NCBI GenBank assembly: GCA_003599575.1
Contig: QZKV01000011.1
Location: 1 to 64,000 of the forward strand
Direction: 5' to 3'
Origin: Desulfobacteraceae bacterium
GTDB lineage: Bacteria; Desulfobacterota; Desulfobacteria; Desulfobacterales; Desulfosarcinaceae
Length of the DNA: 64,000 nucleotides
Position 1 is the stretch's first letter. Every line of letters starts with the position of its first letter. This document shows positions 59,803 through 64,000 of this stretch, in pieces. The position numbers were made by a program, and so were the translations under genes. Under the pieces are notes generated by a model. That model saw only the letters and a list, made by a program, of their open reading frames with translations, was not told the DNA's origin and made no database searches.

Positions 59803-61974
59803 TCAGGGCATATCGTCGAGGCCGCGCACCAGCACCTCCCTGGGCTTGACCCCATCCGAGGGCCCCACCACGCCTTCCTGTTCCATCATTTCCACAATGC
59901 GGGCGGCCCTGTTGTAGCCGATGCGCAAATGACGCTGGATCATTGAAATCGACGCCTGGCCCGTTCGGGCGACCAGGGCTACGGCATCGTCGTAGCGTTC
60001 ATCATACTCTTTTTCCCCCTCTTCAACCATCTCTTCCTTGGGCGCTTCGACCACGGCATGGTCGTAATCCGGCGCCTTCTGCTGTCTGAGAAATTCGATG
60101 ATCCGGCCCAATTCCGCTTCGGAGATGTAAGCGCCATGAATACGCTGAAGCCGTCCGGTGCCGGGCGGCAGAAAGAGCATGTCCCCCATGCCCAAAAGGT
60201 TCTCGGCCCCATTGGCGTCGATAATGGTGCGCGAATCGGTTTTGGAAGAGACCTGAAAGGTCAGGCGGGTGGGGAAATTGGCCTTGATGATGCCGGTGAG
60301 CACGTCCACCGAGGGGCGTTGGGTCGCCAGAATCAGGTGAATGCCGGCCGCCCGGGCCATCTGGGCCAAACGGGTAAGCGCCACCTCCACATCCCTTGAA
60401 GCCACCATCATCAGATCGGCCAGCTCGTCTATTATGATGACGATGTAGGGCAAGGGGGATTCGGGCTTCTCTTCGCCCTCAGGCGCTTCTGACTTTCGGC
60501 TATGCTGATCACGTTCCAGTTTTTGGTTGTACTGGCTGATATGACGGGCTTTTTTCTGGGACAGCAACTCATAGCGCCGCTCCATCTCCCTGACGGCCCA
60601 GAAAAGGGCATTGGTGGCCTTTTTGGCATCGGTCACCACCGGCGTAATCAGATGGGGAATGCCGTCATAGGCCGAAAGCTCGATGCGCTTGGGATCCACC
60701 ATGATCAGCTTCACCTCATCGGGAGTCGCTTTGTAGAGAAAGCTGCAAATCATGGTGTTCAGGGCCACGCTTTTGCCCGCCCCGGTGGCGCCGGCAATCA
60801 ACAAATGAGGCATCTTGTCCATGGCCGCAGCCACAGGGTTGCCGACGATGTCCTTGCCCAGGCACAGGGTCAATTTGGATTTGGATTTTTCGAATTCTGC
60901 GGAAGCGACGATCTCCTTGAACCGTACGGTCTCGCGGTCGGCGTTGGGCACTTCGATGCCGATCACCGCTTTGCCGGGGATGGGCGCCACAATCCGAACG
61001 CTGATGGCCCGCAGGGCCAGTGCCAGGTCGTCGGAAAGGTTGGCGATTTTATTGATTTTGACGCCCGGCGCCGGGGCGTATTCATACGTGGTGATGACCG
61101 GTCCGGGCGTAACGGCCACAACCTGGCCTTGAACGCCGAAATCTTCCAGCTTTTTTTCCACCAGTTTGGACTGCATGCGCAGATTATCCTCGTTCACCGA
61201 TACCGGCCGTCCTTCCGGATCATCGAGAAACTCGATGGACGGCAACTGGAAAGAGCTGTCGTCGCGCATGAATTCAAACATCTTTTGCTGAGGCGGCGCC
61301 GGTTTCTTGACCGGCGCCTGAATGGACGGCGCATTGATTTCAACAGCCTGCTGCTCTGTGCGGGCCTTGGTTTTGATGGTATGCACCCTCTTTTTGGCCT
61401 TCGTGCGCCGCTCGCGCCACTTGATCAGAACGGTCTTCAGGCGATCGGTTAAAACGGCCCCAACAAAGCGAACGCGTCCATAGAAAGCCACCAGGGAAAA
61501 ACCGGTGGCCAGCATAAAGCCGATCAACCAGGCGATACCGACAATGATGATGCCTCCGGTGAGATTGGCATACTCGACCAGAGCCTCCTTCAAAGGCACC
61601 CCGATGAGCCCGCCCGCGGAAAACCGGCTCCCGAACAACTCGTAGTGATTCTGTTTGAAAGCCAGAAGGCATCCGGTGGTCAGCAACAGGAGAATGCCGC
61701 CGCCGCCAATGTGGGCGACGGATTGACGTGATTTGGCGCTGAAAAAATGAACGCTGGCCAACAGCAGCAAAAAAGGGGTCCAAAATGCGCCCAAACCAAA
61801 AAGCCCCACCAGCACGCCTGCCACCTGGGCGCCCAGGCTCCCGAATAGGTTGTGCACGCCGGCAACCGAACCGGCGCTGTGAATCGAAGGATCGTCTTGG
61901 TGATAGGAAATCAAGCTGATCAGAGTGAAGATCACCATGAAGAAAAGCAGAATACCGATGATTTCTTTGCGCAT
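59803..61974 (-). CDS. ftsK: FtsK/SpoIIIE-family DNA translocase
   Basis: A 723-residue protein. Four membrane helices occupy about residues 5-165, followed by a short basic/Pro linker (far shorter than in E. coli FtsK) and the motor: GPVITTYEYAPAPGVKINKI in the alpha domain, Walker A AGATGAGKSVALN, Walker B IVIIIDELADLMM, and ATQRPSVDVLTG. The C-terminal gamma winged helix (SISMIQRHLRIGYNRAARIVEMME) recognises KOPS-type sites. It pumps chromosome termini through the division septum and activates XerCD. rnj lies 51 bp upstream on the same strand. Confidence 0.97.
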   Translation of the reverse strand: MRKEIIGILLFFMVIFTLISLISYHQDDPSIHSAGSVAGVHNLFGSLGAQVAGVLVGLFGLGAFWTPFLLLLASVHFFSAKSRQSVAHIGGGGILLLLTTGCLLAFKQNHYELFGSRFSAGGLIGVPLKEALVEYANLTGGIIIVGIAWLIGFMLATGFSLVAFYGRVRFVGAVLTDRLKTVLIKWRERRTKAKKRVHTIKTKARTEQQAVEINAPSIQAPVKKPAPPQQKMFEFMRDDSSFQLPSIEFLDDPEGRPVSVNEDNLRMQSKLVEKKLEDFGVQGQVVAVTPGPVITTYEYAPAPGVKINKIANLSDDLALALRAISVRIVAPIPGKAVIGIEVPNADRETVRFKEIVASAEFEKSKSKLTLCLGKDIVGNPVAAAMDKMPHLLIAGATGAGKSVALNTMICSFLYKATPDEVKLIMVDPKRIELSAYDGIPHLITPVVTDAKKATNALFWAVREMERRYELLSQKKARHISQYNQKLERDQHSRKSEAPEGEEKPESPLPYIVIIIDELADLMMVASRDVEVALTRLAQMARAAGIHLILATQRPSVDVLTGIIKANFPTRLTFQVSSKTDSRTIIDANGAENLLGMGDMLFLPPGTGRLQRIHGAYISEAELGRIIEFLRQQKAPDYDHAVVEAPKEEMVEEGEKEYDERYDDAVALVARTGQASISMIQRHLRIGYNRAARIVEMMEQEGVVGPSDGVKPREVLVRGLDDMP

Positions 61975-62025
61975 ACCGCCACCTGAACCCTGAACCGGTT
62001 TGTCGATGGTTCCGTATCCGTACTC

Positions 62026-63675
62026 TTATACCACCACTATGAACGGCAATATCACCGGCCGCCTTCCGATGGTGAAGAAAAAATATTGCCGCAGGGCGGT
62101 CTGGATGCGCGAGCGGATGATGTCGGTCCGATTGGGCACCTCGGGCGGAACATCTTCCACGATTTCCAGGATCACACATTGGGCGTCATCAAGCAAATGG
62201 CCTGTCTCTGTTTCGAACACAAATCCCTTGGAGACCACATCGGGTCCATAGATGATGACGCCGGTATCCTCATCGAAGGCCATGTTGACGACCACCATCC
62301 CCTCCTCGGAAAGCATGCGGCGTTCCTTGAGCACGCTGCGTCCGACATCCCCCACGCCCTTGCCATCAATCAACAGCCGACCGGTCGTCACCTGTTCCGT
62401 GATGCTTGCCCCCTGCGGGCTGAAGGTGATCACCTGGCCGTTTTGGGCTAATAGGATATGGTCCTTGGGAATCCCCTCCTTTGCGGCCAGCCGGGCATGC
62501 TGCACCAGATGCCGGTACTCGCCGTGAATCGGTATGAAGTATTTGGGCCTGGTCAAGCGCATCATCATTTTGAGTTCTTCCTGGAATGCATGGCCGGAGA
62601 CATGAATCTTGGCTATTTTTTCGTAAATGACATCGGCGCCGCACCGAAACAGATCGTTGATGATGTTGGTGATGGCTTTCTCATTGCCCGGAATGAACTT
62701 GGAAGACAGAATCACCGTATCGTCCGATCTAATCTTGATTTGACGGTGGGTGCCGGCGGCCATGCGCGCCAGCGCGGACATCGGTTCGCCCTGACTGCCG
62801 GTCGTGATGATGATGATTTCGTCATCCGGATATTGGTTGATCTGGTCGATCTCAATTTCCATTTTTTCCGGCATGCGCAAATAATCCAGCTGTTTGGCGA
62901 TATTGACGGACACCTCGATGCTGCGGCCGTTAAAAAGGATCTTGCGACCGATTTTGCCTGCCAATTCAACGATCTGCTGAATACGGCCGATGTTTGAAGC
63001 AAACAGGGCGATGATGATCCGCCCAGGGCAGTCCTGGCAGATAATGGACAGCGATTCAGCGATTTCGCAATCCGATACGGTGTAACCGCTGTTTTCCACG
63101 TTGGTGGAATCGGACATCAGCGCCAGCACCCCCTCTTCCCCGTATCGCGCGAAGGTGCTGACATCCGTTGCCATGCCCTCAATACAGGTGCGGCTGAACT
63201 TGAAGTCGCCGGTATGGACGATCGTGCCATAAGGGGTGCGGATGGCGATGCCGACCCCGTCCACAACGCTGTGGTTCACGCGAATGAACTCCAATGCGAA
63301 GGGGCCGATCTTAAGAGTTTCCCCGGGACCGATGGCGTGCAGGGCGGTAGCGCCGAGCAAATCGTATTCTTCCAGCTTGTGGCGCACCAGCCCCAGGGTA
63401 AACGGGGTGCCGAACACCGGCGCATGTAAATCCTTGAGCAGATACGGCAACGCCCCGATATGGTCTTCATGCGCATGGGTCAAAACGATGCCGGCGATTT
63501 TCTTTACATTCTGTTTGGCGTAGGTCATGTCGGGAATCACATAATCCACCCCCAGCATGTAATCTTCCGGAAACATGAGGCCGACATCGATGATGAACAT
63601 GGTGTCATGACATTCCACCGCCATCATGTTGAGCCCGATCTCACCCAATCCGCCCATAGGGATCAGTTTAAGCAC
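62026..63675 (-). CDS. rnj: Ribonuclease J
   Basis: A 549-residue metallo-beta-lactamase/beta-CASP enzyme. The GTG at 63675, 7 nt after a G-rich site, gives the usual [15 protein letters not shown] start; the open extension to 63774 would run inside plsC. The metal site is [13 protein letters not shown], with later [16 protein letters not shown] and the beta-CASP residues [13 protein letters not shown] and PIHGEYRHL. It has endo- and 5-prime exonuclease activity in RNA decay. The start overlaps the plsC stop by 8 bp, so expression is coupled. Confidence 0.96.
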   Translation of the reverse strand: MLKLIPMGGLGEIGLNMMAVECHDTMFIIDVGLMFPEDYMLGVDYVIPDMTYAKQNVKKIAGIVLTHAHEDHIGALPYLLKDLHAPVFGTPFTLGLVRHKLEEYDLLGATALHAIGPGETLKIGPFALEFIRVNHSVVDGVGIAIRTPYGTIVHTGDFKFSRTCIEGMATDVSTFARYGEEGVLALMSDSTNVENSGYTVSDCEIAESLSIICQDCPGRIIIALFASNIGRIQQIVELAGKIGRKILFNGRSIEVSVNIAKQLDYLRMPEKMEIEIDQINQYPDDEIIIITTGSQGEPMSALARMAAGTHRQIKIRSDDTVILSSKFIPGNEKAITNIINDLFRCGADVIYEKIAKIHVSGHAFQEELKMMMRLTRPKYFIPIHGEYRHLVQHARLAAKEGIPKDHILLAQNGQVITFSPQGASITEQVTTGRLLIDGKGVGDVGRSVLKERRMLSEEGMVVVNMAFDEDTGVIIYGPDVVSKGFVFETETGHLLDDAQCVILEIVEDVPPEVPNRTDIIRSRIQTALRQYFFFTIGRRPVILPFIVVV

Positions 63676-64000
63676 GCTCACCCCCGTCCGATTCAGCGGA
63701 CATGGCCTCCAGAATTGAGCTCCGAACATGCGCCAAAAGATCGTTTTTGGTGTTGCGGTTATATGCGGTTGCATCGATGGGCGGATGCACGACGATCGTA
63801 ACCGAGTGGCGCCGGATGAGCTTGCGGTGCTTGGGCATTATATGAAAAGTACCCTGAACGGCCATGGGCACGATGGGCACGCCGGCATCCACGGCCAGAA
63901 TGAATCCGCCGCTTTTAAACGGCAGCAGGGTGCCGTCGGCGCTGCGGGTGCCTTCCGGAAAAAGCAGCACCGACTTGCCGTTGCGGATGCTCTCGGCGGC
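63668..64000 (-). CDS. plsC: 1-acyl-sn-glycerol-3-phosphate acyltransferase, C-terminal part (partial)
   Basis: The last 110 codons of a gene that begins beyond the window end. The conserved block III is [12 protein letters not shown] and block IV is [11 protein letters not shown], both typical of PlsC-type acyltransferases, which add the second acyl chain to lysophosphatidic acid at the membrane. The NHxxxxD active site lies outside the window. The stop codon overlaps the rnj start by 8 bp. Confidence 0.9.
   Translation of the reverse strand, partial: AAESIRNGKSVLLFPEGTRSADGTLLPFKSGGFILAVDAGVPIVPMAVQGTFHIMPKHRKLIRRHSVTIVVHPPIDATAYNRNTKNDLLAHVRSSILEAMSAESDGGERA

Overview
The window is about 64 kb of dense, moderately GC-rich bacterial chromosome. 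Housekeeping genes sit among many signalling genes, and short-period repeats fill some gaps. The mix points to a Desulfobacterota (former Deltaproteobacteria) organism, probably close to the Desulfobacterales/Desulfosarcina type. It combines indolepyruvate:ferredoxin oxidoreductase, an Aquifex-type long aconitase, RNase J beside FtsK/SpoIIIE, a cobalamin-binding radical SAM protein, sigma-54 promoters and a sigma-54 activator, and many two-component genes. No sulfate-reduction gene is present, so this placement is inference. I see no prophage, insertion sequence, integrase or CRISPR array.

Layout. 0-2.3 kb: end of iorA, iorB and a secreted DUF4124/trypsin-like protease. 2.3-6.1 kb: an OmpR-type two-component pair with a direct-repeat operator at its promoter, divergent from a B12-type radical SAM gene. 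6.1-11.1 kb: cold-shock/RNA-chaperone genes (two csp, one RRM), a cupin, a lipoprotein, a DmeF-like metal exporter and a TIGR01212-type radical SAM protein. 11.5-16.1 kb: hybrid histidine kinase overlapping nadE. 16.4-18.6 kb: khpA, a lone receiver, a LuxR-type regulator and tRNA-Leu(CAA). 18.8-23.9 kb: operon DUF1992 - SHOCT - ddl - ATP-grasp - purD/purE fusion - threonylcarbamoyl-AMP synthase. 24-30.5 kb: PilZ, hydrolase, TPR lipoprotein, DUF3108, tesB and a second two-component pair. 30.5-36.7 kb: aconitase, trpS, sodB, small proteins, mscS. 36.7-37.8 kb: gene-poor, AT-rich stretch with palindromes. 37.8-42.7 kb: LuxR paralogue, ftsH, a PH-like membrane protein, uspA. 42.9-50.5 kb: TPR/Ig protein, a cell-wall operon (unknown - PBP1A - SPOR) and a REC-GAF-HD-GYP protein. 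50.6-54.4 kb: HMG-CoA-lyase-like gene and a large lipoprotein behind a perfect sigma-54 promoter. 54.5-59.4 kb: glycosyltransferase, methyltransferases, NtrC-type regulator and a second sigma-54-type promoter. 59.5-64 kb: nested repeat element, ftsK, rnj and partial plsC.

The most interesting signals lie between genes. Both csp leaders carry a sequence complementary to their own Shine-Dalgarno site at nearly the same distance (31 and 32 nt loops), which suggests a shared RNA switch. Two sigma-54-type promoters precede a lipoprotein and a small unknown protein. Near-identical 16-bp TGGGGT-N4-ACCCCA palindromes lie near signalling genes. A roughly 320-bp nested inverted-repeat element occupies the gap before ftsK. 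I did not find a complete, clearly new multi-gene system.
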